64,000 nt of DNA, from assembly GCF_008728515.1 (NCBI RefSeq), contig NC_044989.1:81595647-81659646 (forward strand), given 5' to 3'. Below, piece by piece: positions 39,500-57,234 of this stretch. Position 1 is the stretch's first letter; every line of letters starts with the position of its first letter. The notes beneath the pieces were generated by a model. That model saw only the letters and a program-made list of their open reading frames with translations. It was not told the DNA's origin and made no database searches. The DNA comes from Papio anubis. Its lineage: Eukaryota; Chordata; Mammalia; Primates; Cercopithecidae. Both the position numbers and the translations under genes were made by a program.

Positions 39500-39915
39500 A
39501 GTAGTTATTTATATACTCATCTTCATACCATTGTCATGGCTTCCTTTACCTCCATTGACTTGGTGCTTGGCCATAATCACTTGTTTTGATGAACATAATG
39601 CTAATGGAGAAGATATGAGTGAACACTTGAAATGAGCATGTATGATTGACTTTGTGCTCTTCTCTTCCATCTTTTTTCATTGGCAGTGTCAGCTTGCACT
39701 TCCTCTGATCCAAGGATAATGAGTAACACTTAGAGCAGACCTAGAACAACCTCAGAGATTGGGGCCAAACACAGCTGAGCCTAGCCTACATGGCCAAACC
39801 TGAGATGATGTGAAGACATCTATGATACAGATATAAATGCTTATTTTTGTATACCACTGAGATTTTCTTGTGGTTTATTTTGTAGCATTATGTTTAACTC
39901 TCTATATTTATTACA
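39500..39915 (+). mobile_element. MaLR LTR (MLT1 type), forward
   Basis: The early phrase gacttggtgcttggccataa and the 3' part (gtataccactgagattttct, then ttattttgtagcattatg) follow the MLT1 LTR pattern. No internal retroviral sequence adjoins it. Confidence 0.7.
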
Positions 39916-41170
39916 GTGTTTACAATGTAGTAGGTATCTCAACATTTGTTTAAAATGAACAGAATGACCATTATTTAAATCAACCCATTAAACAGACAGA
40001 CACATTTGGGTAGATGATACTGCACTCAATAATCCTAAACAAGATGGGAGTTTTTAAGAAAACCCATTGGTATAGATCAGAGTATGTCCCCATCACATGG
40101 CCAAATACTGACTAAAGTTGTTAAATGAAGAAGATGATGTATCACCTAGTACTCTGGATAAAAAAATCTGGTTGGAGTGATAGAACTGAGATGGTGAAAC
40201 AAATGGTAGCGTTAAGAGTGAATGTGTTTCAGTTTATTAGATGTTCAGCAGAGCTCCAGAGTAGATGGAGATCACTGCAGACCAGAAAAGGAGTTTTAGA
40301 AGAGGGGAACCTAGAGCAGCACTTCTAAAAACTTGTAGGATTAGGGAGGAGGGGGAAGAAAGGGTCATTCTAGACAGAGAGAGGAACACATAGAAAACTG
40401 TGTAGGCAGTTGAGAATGGCCTGTGTTGGTGGGAAAGAGTATATACTGGACAGCGGGTCCAAATCAAAATGAGAGCATAATTTGAGTAGGATCAAATACT
40501 GGGTGACAGTGAATGCAAACTAAGAGTCTGAAAATGGTCCATATGGAATCAGAAAAACACTGACAATTCTTGGGCCAGAAAATAATATAGTAAAAGAAAA
40601 ATTTCTCTGGCAGAAGTATTTAGAGTTCTTTGAAGAAGGAGAAAATAAAGGTAATAGAATCACAGTGCTAGGTAGTGTACTTATGCAAACCTTAGCCTCA
40701 TAACCTGAGATTTCTTTTTATACCACAGGCAAAAACATTAGTATTCTCCAAAGTTATCATTTTCTCTATTATGTAAATTTGGAAGTGCGTTTAAAAAGTT
40801 AAGCAGCGGGTTGTTGAGTGGTTAGGAAAGAACAATACTTTGGTACATCTGGACTTTGAGCCGGATTCTTTTCTCTGAACTATGTTCATTATCTGAGACA
40901 CTGATTGTAAAGACCACATTATCCAATGTATGTGCAAAAGAAAAAGTTAATTAAAGCTATTCTTGAGGAGTTAGAAGAAAAGGATTTTATTACCATGAGG
41001 CAGAATTTTTCCTCAGCTGAGCTTCTGGAAATCACAACCCAAGTCTTAAATCTTACAATGTTACTCAAGCTCGGGAACATTAAAGTGATATCATTGTTGC
41101 TAGCAAATTAGAGGTCTTCAAATTGCTGAAAGAGACACAGAACAAGAGTTGAATTAATTATCTCATATTT

Positions 41171-41215
<45 letters not shown>

Positions 41216-42474
41216 CTTCATAAATACTATGTAAACATGTTAGAATTTGATTTGGGGGCATTTTCCAACCTGTTACTAACACCTATCTCTATATATTCAT
41301 TATATACCTGGTAAGATGCCTCTGTTACTTTTAATTTCAAATGTATTTTTATAACATTATGGACTTTTAGAGCTGAACGAGATTTTATAGAAATCACATC
41401 CCATCTTGTCACTGTCAGAAGTGGAATCAGTTGTCTTAGTGGTGACTGCAGTGGTGGAGGTAGGCTGGAGAGCTTTTATTTTAGTGTTTCTTATTAACGA
41501 TGCCACTGTTCATCAATCACTTAAAGGCTTAAAGTCTTACAATCATCCCTGACTTCTCCCTTCTCTCATTCTCACCTGGTATTGATTCTGATACTGAAAT
41601 GCCCCTTATTTCTGACTCCTCCTTTAAACTCCATTTGAAACACTTTACTTTAAACCTCCATTATCTCTAACATAGAAAATTTCAATAACTTCATAATTTA
41701 TTTGTGTGTCTTTTTTTTATTGTTTTTGTCCTTCTTACACATTGTTCTTTCTGAAAGAAAGGATTGATTATACAATTCCTGATTTAAAAATAATAATAAT
41801 AGATTCTATATCTCATTACTTGCCAAATAAAATTCAAGGTCTTTATGTTACGCAAGAGCACATTATGATATGATCCCAAAACACAACTTCAATCTTATGC
41901 CTAATATATATGGCCAACTATGAGCCAGATACTGCTTATTACTGGACAAATGCGTCTCATGTTTTCCAACCCATATAAGAACTTACTGCATCGGAACCAA
42001 TATTTATTATGCCAACTCTCAACAACAAAAACAGTCTGATTTATATTTAAATTAGTCTGAGAAAAAATTATATATATTTTTTTGTGTCTATATACATACA
42101 CACACGCGTATATTTGTAATCTGATTTGGAAAGATTGTCATCATAAATGGCTATAATTTATAACATTTTGAATTTTAATTTGTATGGAATGCCTCAAATT
42201 TTTTAAAAAGTTAATTAGTTATTATACCATCCTAAATATTACTCTTTTCTATTTTTTTTTTGCTTTAATGCATTAATTGGCTTTTCATACTGATTTCGAT
42301 AGGGAATCACAATGTTTTCTCAAATTACAATCAATATTCTCATGTCTGTATTATATCACAAGTGTTTTTCCTTTAAGAACCAAATGTATTTTCATAAACT
42401 ACTTTCTATTTATCAAATAATCTCATAGAGTTTTCCACCTTTTACTTGTCAGCTCTTGCTCACATATGGCAAGT
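39916..42474. other. Unassigned intergenic sequence with a microsatellite
   Basis: No gene seen. A (TG)n microsatellite lies at 41174-41214. The part at about 40180-40480 may be an old interspersed repeat of the same kind as 21190-21600. Confidence 0.45.
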
Positions 42475-42730
42475 AGTCCATTGTCACGGTTAAGAGTTTG
42501 GGCTCTGCAGGTAGATTACCTCCACTGTAAACATGTCTCTCTCGCTTAGTAGTTTCATGAGCGTAAGAAAACTATATAACCTTTGGGTGCCTCAGTTTTC
42601 TGATGTAAAAATAAGGATAATAATATTCCATACGTTGTTTATGAAGATTAAGACTATACATATATGAGCCTCTGAAGAGCATCTGACTCATAGCTATCAC
42701 TCAGTAAGTATGAGCTATTGTTATCCACAA
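42475..42730 (+). mobile_element. MIR SINE, nearly complete, forward
   Basis: The head (acggttaagagtttgggctc), the centre (tgcctcagttttctgatg) and the 3' half (ggataataatattccatacg) follow MIR in order over about 250 bp. Confidence 0.88.
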
Positions 42731-43009
42731 TTAACTGCCCTAAAACCTAAAGCTCAAATGTCCCCTTGAGCTATTTTATTCTCAAGTTATATTTGAACTT
42801 CCAACAATGACACAGAAACTTTCTAAAAACATTTTGTGTTATGTTTTAATGAATGGACTGAAATTTACCAGAAAAAAAATAATATCCTACTATATTACTA
42901 ATAGTAGATAAAGAAGATAGGTGTTATAAGAATAAAATGATTACTTTGAATACTTGAAAGTGAAAGTTAATGCCTCTAGAAAGAAACCAGCTTCTTTTTA
43001 TTTTCTCAA

Positions 43010-43367
43010 CTTTTATTTTAAATACAGAGAGGGGTACATGTGCAGGTTTGTTACATGGGTAAATTGCGTTTCGCTGGGGTTTGTTGTATAAATGATTTCA
43101 TCACCCACATAGTGAGCATAGTATCTAGTAGGTGTTGTTTTTGACCTTCATCCTCCTCCCACTCTTCCCCCTCAAGTAGGCCCTGGTGTCTATTGTTCCC
43201 TTCTTTGTGTTCATGTGTGCTCAATATTTAGCTACCATGTGTAAGTGAGAACATGAGGTATTTGGTACCTACATTAATTCTCTTAGAATAATGGCTTCCA
43301 GCTGCATCCATGTTGCTGCAAAAGACATAATTTCAGTTTTTTATGGCTGTATATTATTCCATGACAG
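43010..43367 (-). mobile_element. 5'-truncated L1, reverse
   Basis: The reversed L1 3' UTR (gtacatgtgcaggtttgtta near 43036) continues through agtgagaacatgaggtattt to ggctgtatattattccatg. Only the last ~360 bp of the element were inserted. Confidence 0.9.
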
Positions 43368-43620
43368 AAACAACCTTCTTAATATTAGAGTCTGCTCAAG
43401 AATTTTGACCTCATAATTATCATGGTTCTACCACCTAACAGGGATTTTGAATGATTTCAAGAGAAAATAAGAGGCATGGACAAATTAGATGCATTGATAT
43501 TGTCTTTATATCTGTCAGCTTTGTACTTGATACTGGAGATTAGCCCTCTGTAGTGTAGACATATCCTTCCCAGGCTGTTCTAGGAGACAGAAAAAAGAAG
43601 GTGTCTTTACATAGCTGATT

Positions 43621-43697
43621 TCAGTGTTTCTTAAAAGTCACCGTGCATCAGAATCACTGGGGTGGGAGTAGGGGGGTGCTTATTAAAATAGCGATAG
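43621..43697 (-). mobile_element. MER5A, first part, split by L1
   Basis: This begins with a MER5A-like terminus (cagtgtttcttaaaa) and continues gtgcatcagaatcactggg. The rest of the element is at 50052-50185, beyond the inserted L1. Confidence 0.85.
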
Positions 43698-44955
43698 TGG
43701 AAGGATTCAAGATGGCCAAATAGGAACAGCTCTGGTCTGCAGCTCCCAGTGAGATCAACACAGAAGGCAGGTGATGTCTGCATTTCCAACTGAGGTACCC
43801 GGTTCATCTCATTGGGACTGGTTGGACAGTGGGAGGGCGAGCAGAAGCAGGGCAGGGTCCCCTCACCTGGGAAGTGCAAAAGGTTGGGGAATTTTCTCCC
43901 CTACCCAAGGGAAGGGAAGCAGTGAGGGTCTGAGCCTGAGGAACTCCAGCACAGATACTCCACTTGTCCCACAGTCTTCCCAACCCGCAAACCAGGAGAT
44001 CCCCTCTGGTGCCTACCCCACCAGGGTCCTGCGTTTCAAACACAAAACTGGGCGGCCAATTGGGCAGACACCAAATTAGCTGCAGGAGCTCTTTTTTTTT
44101 TTTCCATACCCCAGTGGCACCTGGAACACCAGTGAGACAGAACCTTTCACTCCCTTGGAAAGGGGTGCCGAAGCCAGGAGCCAGGGAGCCAAGTGGTCTA
44201 GCATGGCAGGTCCCTCCCACACAGAGTCCAGGAAACTAAGATTCACTGGCTTGAAATTCTTGCTGCCAGCAAGGTAGCAATCTGAGATCCACCTGGGACA
44301 TTGGAGCTTGGTTGGGGGAGGGGCGTCTGCCATTTCTGAGACTTGAGTAAGCGGTTTACAGTCATAGTGTAAACAAAGCCAGTGGGAAGTTCGAACTGGG
44401 TGGAACCCACTGCAGCTTAGCAAGGTTGCTGTGGCCAGACTGCCAGATTTCTCCTCTCTGGACAGGGTATCTCTGTAAAAAAGGCAGCAGCCCCAGTCAG
44501 GGGCTTATAGCAGACTTAAACGTCCCTGCCTGACCGCTCTGAAGAGAGCAACAGACTTCTCAGCACAGCCTTCCAGCTCTTCTGAGGGTCAGACTGCCTC
44601 CCCAAGTGGGTCCCTGACCCCCGTGTGTACTGACTGGGAGGCACCTCTCAGTAGGGGTCGGCAGACACCTAATACAGGAGAGCTTCGGCTGGCACCTGGC
44701 AGGTGCCCTTCTGAGACGAAGCTTCCAGAGGAAAGAACAGGCAGCAATCTTTGCTGCTCTGCAGCCTCCGCTGGTGATACCCAAGCGAATAGGGTCGGGA
44801 GTGGACCTCCAGCAAACTCCAGCAGACCTGCAGCAGAGGTGCCTCACTGTTAGAAGGAAAAGAAACAAACAAACAGAAAGGATTAGCACATCCACCCAAA
44901 GACCCCATCCGAAGGTCACCAACATCAAAAACTAAAGGTAGAGAAATCCACAAAG
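43698..44955 (+). mobile_element. L1 5' UTR (internal promoter region)
   Basis: The roughly 1.26-kb untranslated leader precedes the ORF1 start. It is richer in G and C than the flanks, and open frames in it on both strands are incidental. A T10-12 run at 44090-44103 is an internal expansion. Confidence 0.85.
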
Positions 44956-45995
44956 ATGGGGAAAAACCAGTGCAAAAAGGCTAAAAATTCCAAAAACCAG
45001 AATGCCTCTTCTCCTCAAAGGATCACAACTCCTCGTCAGCAAGGGAACAAAACTGGATGGATAATGAATTTGATGAACTGACAGAAGTAGACTTCAGAAG
45101 GTGGGTAATAACAAACTCCTCCGAGCTATAGGAGCGTGTTCTAACCCAATGCAAGGGAGCTAAGAACGTTGAAAAAAGGTTAGTCAAATTGCTAACTAGA
45201 ATAACCAATGAAGAGAAGAACATAAATGTCCTGATGGAGTAGAAAAACACAGCAGGAGAACTTCATGAAGAATACATAAGTATCAATAGCCAAATCGATC
45301 AAACAGAAGAAAGGATATCAGTGATTGAAGATCAACTTAGTGAAATAAAGAGAGAAGACAAGATTAGAGAAAAAAGAATAAAAAGGAATGAACAAAACCT
45401 CCAAGAAATATGGGACTATGTGAAAAGACCAAATCTATGTTTGATTGGTGTACCTAAAATTGACAGGGAGAATGGAACCAAGTTGGAAAACAATCTTCAG
45501 GAAATTATCCAGGAGAACTTCCCCAACCTAGCAAGGCAGACCAACATTCAAATTCAGGAAATACAGAGAACACCACAAAGATACTCCTTGAGAAGAGCAA
45601 CCCTAAGACACATAATCATCAGATTCACCAAGGTTGAAATGAAGGAAAAAATGCTAAGGGCGGCCAGAGAGAAAGGTTGAGTTACCCACAAAGGGAAGCC
45701 CCTCAGACTGACAGTGGATCTCTTGGCAGAAACCCCGCAAACCAGAAGAGAATGGGGGCCAATATTTAACATTCTCAAAGAAAAGAGTTTTCAATCCAGA
45801 ATTTCATATTCAGCCAAACTAAGCTTCATAAGCAAAGGAGAAATAAAATCCTTTACAGACTTTTGTCACCACCAGACCTGCCTTACAAGAGCTCCTGAGG
45901 GAAGCACTAAACATGGAAAGGAACAACAGGTACCAGTCTCTGCAAAAACATTCCAAATTTTAAAGAACATTGACACTATGAAGAAACTGCATTAA
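44956..45995 (+). pseudogene. L1 ORF1 remnant
   Basis: ORF1 encodes the RNA-binding chaperone of L1. An ATG at 44956 begins the frame, which soon shifts. The readable stretch at 45321-45680 covers the end of the coiled coil and the RNA-recognition and C-terminal region (NEQNLQEIWDYVKRPN is visible), then stops at TGA 45678-45680. Further pieces continue to about 45995 in another frame. Confidence 0.92.
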
Positions 45996-46026
45996 CTAAT
46001 GGGCAAAAAAACCAGCTAGCATCATA

Positions 46027-49834
<3,808 letters not shown>

Positions 49835-49882
49835 ACAACGAGAACACATGGACACAGGGAGGGGAACATCACACACCAGGGT

Positions 49883-49912
49883 CTGTTGGGGGGGTGGGGG
49901 GCTAGGGGAGGG
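49883..49912 (+). other. G-rich tract of the L1 3' UTR
   Basis: Four or more runs of three or more Gs occur within 30 bases, as in the polypurine part of L1 3' UTRs. Such a pattern can form a G-quadruplex. Confidence 0.85.
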
Positions 49913-50051
49913 ATAACATTAGGAGAAATATCTAATGTAGGTGTTGGGTTGATGGGTGCAGCGAACCACTATGGCACGTGTATACCTATGTAACAAAGCT
50001 GGAAGTTCTGCCCAGATAACCCAGAACTTAAAGTATAATAAAAATAGAAAT

Positions 50052-50185
50052 AAAATAGTGATGGCTGGGCCTTGGCCCCAGGTATTCTGGTTCAGCATTT
50101 TTGGGGTGAAGCGTAGGACTTGCATCTCTAATAAATTCGTAGGTAATATTGATGCCACTATCGAGATCCTAACTGAGAATAACTG
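50052..50185 (-). mobile_element. MER5A, second part
   Basis: The text ttggccccaggtattctggt, then gtaggacttgcatctctaat, then aatattgatgccactatcg completes the reversed MER5A begun at 43621. Confidence 0.85.
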
Positions 50186-50756
50186 ATCTACTCTCTTCAA
50201 AGCTTTCTTACCTTCACATCATTGTCTCCTCTTATGTCTGTTCATTATTCCTCTCTTGATGAATACACTTATGTTTCTGTCTCTGATTGGGAGAGAACTT
50301 TGGCTTCCTTTGCACATATTCAATGACAGGCATTGAAATGTATTGAAATTTCCTGAGTTTCACAAGTGAAAGAATCAGAAGCAATTTACAATACTTTTCC
50401 CAGACAGTTTCACTTTCCAACTATTCATCCTCTCCACTCCCTTAAAGATATCTTCCCTTGCTAGTTGATATTCTTTGATTTTCTTCTCTTCATAACTCAC
50501 AATACCTACTAGCTCATTTTCTTGTTTCACTCATTGTTACTTTGTATGGGTTATTTTCCTCCGCATGACTTAATTATAAACTCTGTGAGAGTAGAGGACT
50601 TCGCCATATATTTTTTGTTTCAGCACAGTCTTTGGTAAGTAGATGTTTCTTCTCAATGTGTTCTTATTTGTCATCAAATTTCTCTGATAGAGCCTTTCAT
50701 GTTATCAAATAATAAGCAGGCAGAGTTTATGGCAATTTGCATGGGTCATGGGTTGG
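50186..50756. other. Unassigned intergenic sequence
   Basis: No gene or named element seen. Confidence 0.5.
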
Positions 50757-50943
50757 ATTGTCAGGTTTAGTAAATAAAAATTCCACACCCTAAGGTAAGT
50801 TTGAAATTTAACAAAGAATAATTTTTAGCATAAATATATCTCATGCAATATTTGGGACATACTTATACAAATTACATTGCTTTTCTGAAATTCAAATTTT
50901 ATGAGCATACTGTATTTTATCTGGCAACTGTTTTCATGGCTTT
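50757..50943. mobile_element. Palindromic MITE-like element, family uncertain
   Basis: The left half (caggtttagtaaataaaaat onward) is a diverged match to the reverse complement of the right half (ending tttatctggcaactg), with the centre near catgcaatatttggg. I recall a common mammalian palindromic DNA element of this form but am unsure of its name (possibly MER53). Confidence 0.6.
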
Positions 50944-52666
50944 TCAGAACTTGATTCTTCAGAACATCATTAATATAGTCATATGAACATATTGCTCCCA
51001 GAAATAGCCCTTTTCAATATTTCATCATATCTTAGCCATGTGACTTTAGGTAAGATACCTAATGTCTTTGAGCTTTAGTTGACTCAAGATGAATGCAGAT
51101 AATAAATAAAATTGTCCAAGCAGATATACTTTCTCCAAGATTTCCAAGCTAATACTCACATAGTGACCATGAATATCCTTGTAAATTGGTAACCTAGGAA
51201 GATTCCAAGGTATTATGTTTAAAATATATACATACCACATATTATATTTAAAGCTCATGATAAATTCTGTTAAGATATATTTCTCCTTGCTAGAAGAATA
51301 AACAAGTGGTAAGTTATGGAATGCACAAGTCTAAGAAATAGATTGTTAACAATTTTGGAATTCCTGGGGCCACTGGCCTCATAGTTTGAAACCAAGTCAT
51401 CTGGTGAAAAGAAACAGAGAAAAGTCAGACCATGGGTGTTTCCTTGGATCCGGCTCCCTGTGATCCCATGGCTCCTACCACTAAGTTTTTCACCACCAGC
51501 ATCACTACCACACAGTCATGGTTAATGAAATTTGTCCCTGGGATCAATTGCCCTGATTATATACTTTATCTAAGTTGGTCTCATTGGAAGAGAATTAGAT
51601 GTATGATCATAAGGTGAGATCTAAGAGATTTGCTTTCTCTAATATTATATAAGTGAGTAATGCTCTGATGCTAAAAATTTATTATTTAACAGGTATCCTG
51701 GAGCAGGGTCTCATGAAATTGGAGGGTAGGAAACAGATGCCTGAGAAGAAAAACTAAGAGTGCTGATATAATTAACACGTAGGCACCAGATAAATTTGCC
51801 TTTATCACTATTTTCCCAGGGCTGTCTCTCTGTCACATAAATGTGGACAATTGTTAGGTTAAGTCACAAAGAGATAAGAAAAGACAGAAAGTTTATCAAC
51901 TCTAGCCTGTTATGACTTGATGCCCACATGCTGACCTTGGTTTACTTTCAATTCCTCAATACCACATCTGTGTGTGCTGAAACTCACTGTGGTCTAGTAT
52001 GCTTGACCCTCTTTAAAAGAGTGAATGGTTCTGCTTTGTGCTTCATTTATCTTGAAAGGAGACTCAAGATTGTTTAAGGTCATGGAATGTATCCTAGCTT
52101 GAAGCTGTGACAGTTTAGTAAATATCAAATGAGTATTTTCTACTGTTTGTAATTATTTCTCAGCCTAGGAAAGATTTTTGGCTGGTGTCAGGGTTTGAAG
52201 TTTCTTTATGTTGTTTTCTACTAAACATTATTCTCTCTCTTTTGGTTTTGTTCCTGATGTCGTATGTGCTTCTCAATCAGGCTGTACTTGTCAACTGCCT
52301 TTCAGGTTACTACTGCAGACTCTTTCCAAATGTGTTCATTTGTTTATTGTGAAATTATTATCGTCTCCTAAAATGTTTCTGCTTTCTCTTTTCTCTCATT
52401 TGAATTTTTATCTTCTTTTGTTTTAAAATTATAAAAAATCAAGCAATAGTTGTGTTCCATGCCTTCTTATTTAAGGAATTGTTACATGCAAGCAACTAGG
52501 TTGTACAATTACATTTCGTAACATATATATTTGTTTTTAGTAAAAAGTTGGCTATAAACAACTTAATTATTTTCTTTACCTGTCCCTCAAATTGAATATA
52601 GCTCCAGAGATGGTATTTTGGAAATAAAGAAAAACAAAAGCAAAAGTTTCTTATTTCTTGTCAGTT
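50944..52666. other. Unassigned intergenic sequence
   Basis: No gene recognised. The 61-residue plus-strand frame at 51432-51617 has no recognisable domain. Confidence 0.45.
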
Positions 52667-52687
52667 AAGAAAATATAAGATAAAAAT

Positions 52688-53597
<910 letters not shown>

Positions 53598-53816
53598 TTA
53601 CTTTCCTAGAGTTTTCCCAATTTTCACAGGTAAAGAGGGAAATCTTTTAACAACTTCAAAACCAAGATAAATGGCTTCTGCAACCATATATATTGCAGGC
53701 AAAACTAGTGCAAGAAGAGAAGTGACCAGCCAGTAATTCACCACATGTATGGAGGAAAAAGAAATCAATTGATCAAGAAATAAATGTAAGCAAACCCAAC
53801 AGATAACCATTAGCAA
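53598..53816 (-). other. Unrecognised 72-residue open frame with a hydrophobic segment
   Basis: The frame holds a hydrophobic stretch (YWLVTSLLALVLPAIYMVAE, roughly residues 27-46) followed by a basic tail (KRFPSLPVKIGKTLGK). It looks more protein-like than most chance frames here, but I know no family with this sequence. There is no clear promoter, poly-A tail or splice context. It may be a scrap of a processed pseudogene or chance. Confidence 0.25.
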
Positions 53817-54274
53817 CTTCTTATGTGGGGACTAGGGTAAAGTACAATATGGAGGTATTGCTGGAGGTATGAAGTTAGGGTTGTTAATCCTTGGGCCTCC
53901 TAAAATCTGCAAAAAAGACCAACAAATTTTGACCCATTCTAACTAATTGTGTTACCATAGTATTCACTGCTTCACTTACAGTACATAGCATGCTAAGTAT
54001 AATAAAATAATTTTCGCTAACTTCAGCATTTGTTCAAAAGTGAAGGGTATACTGCCAACAAAAGAGAAAAAATTAACCTGACACTTCCCAATAGCTCTAA
54101 ATGACAGAAGCCAACCTGACACTTTTAGAATTTTAAAAATTAATTTTAATGAGAAATTATTTATAAAAATAAACTTCACCCATTTTAAATAGAATACTTT
54201 CTGTTGGTTCCTTCTTTCTCCTCCCCATTTGTAACCCCCATTACTTATATATGAAACCACTTATTCTACGTTTC
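53817..54274. other. Unassigned intergenic sequence
   Basis: No gene or named element seen. Confidence 0.5.
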
Positions 54275-55065
54275 ACTGAGGCTCTGTTCATTTTTCTTAG
54301 TGTTGTTCTCTTTTCTTATTTATGAATATGCATAATATCTTTAAGTTAACCAATTGTTTCTTACATCTGTTGGTAATTCAGTCTCAATGTATTTTTCTTT
54401 TCTAATACTATATTTTTCATTTTTATCAAGTTCAATTTGGCCTTTAATTCATGGTTATTTAACTTCTTTATTATGTTTCTTCTTTTCTTTATTTCTGCGA
54501 GCATATTTTAAAGATTTATAATATCTGTTTTACTTTGAATGCTAATTATAGAATCTTTATTTCCATTGATAGATTTTTTCATGGTTCTCTATTTTATTTT
54601 CCTGCTTTTTTGCACACCTGACAATTTTTCATTGGGCTTAAGTCTCAAAGTTGCCTGTATTTCTAAAAAAGATATTGGATGTTGGTTTAGCACAGAGTTA
54701 ACTGGCAACAGCTTGATTATTTCAAGCTTTGCATTTTATTATTTATTATGCCAAATACAGAGGAGCCTTTATTCTGAAGCTAATTTAGCCCTACTACTAA
54801 GGCATGTTCCTTCTGAGGACTCTCCCTAATGATCCTGTCTTACCTACAGGATTTAGTGAGCCTGCTCTTCTATGGTTGTTTTTTCTGCATCTTTGGAGAG
54901 TTTCATCCCATTCCCATGTATCTTAGTACTCGGTGGAAAAAGGGAGGAAACTATTTTGCAGTTCTCCTAAGCTGCCTTTCAGTGCAGTATTGTCCTCCTG
55001 GTATTCTGCTCCACATTTTCTAGTAACCCAAACCTCTCCGAATTCTGGTTTCTGTCACAGTATCA
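54275..55065 (-). mobile_element. Old L1M fragment, reverse
   Basis: The phrases tcactgaggctctgttcatt, acacctgacaatttttcatt, then tttagccctactactaaggc follow the reversed 5' or interior part of an old L1M element. The 96- and 64-residue plus-strand frames are antisense artefacts. Confidence 0.7.
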
Positions 55066-55777
55066 AACTCTGATCTCAGGAAGTTTAATGCTTGAAATAA
55101 ATTATCAAAAATAAAATATGTTCACATTTTCAACTTTTTGAGTGACTCATTAAAAATTTTAAAGACTTTAGGAAATAAATTATGAGTATAGATAGCACTG
55201 CAATGCTTCTGAATACAATTGTAACTTAACATGAGGATAAAACTATAAAACATAGCGAAAAAACTTTACAAACTCTTTGTTATCATGTATAAAGATTTTA
55301 AAGCTTATATAATATGACATTTTAACACATTTAGAATAAAGTACTAGATGTAAGAACTCTGTAAAATTATCAAGTAGAATTAATTTAAAATTAGAAAAAT
55401 GAGTTACATTGAGAATTATGCTACTAAAATTCATCTCATTAATAAGATAAAAACATATGATGCTCTAAATAAATGGCCAAAAATCATTTTACAAAGTGAA
55501 ATATCCATCTCTAAGAAAAGCTTTTATTAAATTAGCAAGAGAATTATAATTCCTTAACATAAAGATGAATATTTTCTACCAGAATAACTACTGGACTTTG
55601 CTCAATGTGGATTTTTTAAATGATAAATTCGAAAACCATGTGCTTTGGCTTTGAAAGTGCATTACTATAAAATTAGGCCTTGTTTTTCTTAACACCTGAA
55701 TTAGAAGACTACAGCATTTTACATTTTTTATTAGCAGGCAGCCCTGTCCTTGTCTAAGTTTTCCTTCCTATCTCTTC
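55066..55777. other. Unassigned AT-rich intergenic sequence
   Basis: No gene or named element seen. Confidence 0.5.
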
Positions 55778-55963
55778 TTAAAACCTAATGGGGATACCTA
55801 CATTAATCATGGCTCCCTCATCCTCATTATTTACCATGCATTCTGTTTGGGGCCCACCATCACAGTTGCTGCCCCGAGGGGAGAAATCAATCCTCATCTG
55901 TTCAGGTTTTATTGCTGCTGGTCTCACAAGTTTGTACTCCATGGTGAAGTCTTGATAATACAA
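55778..55963 (-). other. Unrecognised 61-residue open frame, possible coding relic
   Basis: The frame has a balanced, polar composition (MEYKLVRPAAIKPEQMRIDF, then a Cys/Asp/Gly-rich part) unlike most frames in this AT-rich area. I do not recognise the protein. It could be a fragment of a processed pseudogene or a remnant exon. Confidence 0.25.
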
Positions 55964-56044
55964 AAAGGTGTGCTACACCCTGTCACTTCCACCACAATAG
56001 TCTTGATAGTAATTTTTGTCGGTTTATTTTACTTGAGGATTTTA

Positions 56045-57130
56045 AAAATCTGAGACACAATTAACATACTATAAAACTGATGATTTTAAAATGTATAATT
56101 CATGAATAGCCACTCACCCTTACCTATTTCCATACAGGCCCTGGCAATTCACTATCTATTTGCCTATTTTGTACAGTTCATCTAAATGAAATCATTCTGT
56201 AATGTGGCATTTAGTATCTAGCTTCTTCTGGATAGTATGTTTTCAAGGTTCTTTTATGTTGTACCATCTAGAAATGCTTCATTAGTTTTTATGGCTGAAA
56301 AATATTCCACTGTATGCATATAGCACGTACATATAGCAAATCCATTCATTTGCTGATAGATATTTGAGTTGTTTACAATTACAATTATTCTATTAGCATA
56401 CAAAATAATGGTGTGAACATTCATGTACAGGTTGTTATATAAATATATGTTTCCAATTCTCCTGGGGGTACACCTAGGAGTGAAATCACTAGGTAATAAG
56501 GTAATTCTATATTTAACTATTTGAGAAAATGCTAAACTGTTTTCCAAAGCAGTTGCATTATTTTATATTCTTATCTTCAATATATAAGGCACACAATTTA
56601 TCCACATCTTTGTAAATGCTACCGTCAACTATCTTTCAGTTTGTAGCCATCCATTGCATTTCCTTTGATATGGTTTGACATTGTGTCTCCACCCAAATCT
56701 CATCTGGAATTGTAATCTCCAGGTGTCAAGGGAGGGACCTGGTAGGAGATGATTGGATTATAGGGGCGGTTTCTTCCATGCTTTTCTCTTGATAGTGAGT
56801 GAGTGCTCACAACATCTGGTGTTTGACAGTTCCCCTCCCACCTTCCTGCTGTAAGATGGTCCTTGCTTCCCCTTTTCCTTCCACCATGATTGTAAGTTCC
56901 CTGAGGCCTTCCCGGCCATGTGAAACTGTGAATCAATTAAACCTCTTTCCTTTATAAATTACTCAGTCTCAGGTAGTACCTTTATAACAGTGTGAGAATG
57001 AACTAATACATCCTTAATTACCCTTAATGACTAAGGATAGTGAGAATCTTTTCATACGCTTATTGACTATATGGCTATATATATATATATCTTCTTTGGA
57101 GAAATGTGTACTCAAATTATTTTTTTTTCA
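56045..57130 (-). mobile_element. Old L1M, reverse, split by an LTR
   Basis: The reversed 3' end (cacaattaacatactataaa) leads into reversed ORF2 text (gtttttatggctgaaaaat near 56284) up to 56665. It resumes at 57016 (acccttaatgactaaggata) with matching register on either side of the LTR. Confidence 0.82.
56666..57010 (+). mobile_element. Solo MST-type MaLR LTR with 5-bp target duplication
   Basis: The LTR runs from tgatatggtttgaca to gaatgaactaataca, a complete 345-bp LTR of the MSTA/MSTB type. TCCTT lies on both sides (56661-56665 and 57011-57015), the usual 5-bp duplication. The interior has an ATTAAA/AATTAAA-type signal before tttataaattactc. No internal region remains, so it is a solo LTR. 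Confidence 0.92.
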
Positions 57131-57234
57131 ACTTTTGTCTCTTTTATTAATTTAATTTTTTTATACATAGTAGTTTTATTTGTATTAGCCAAAAGCTAGA
57201 AACACGCAAGATGTCCCTCAACAGGCAATTTAAA

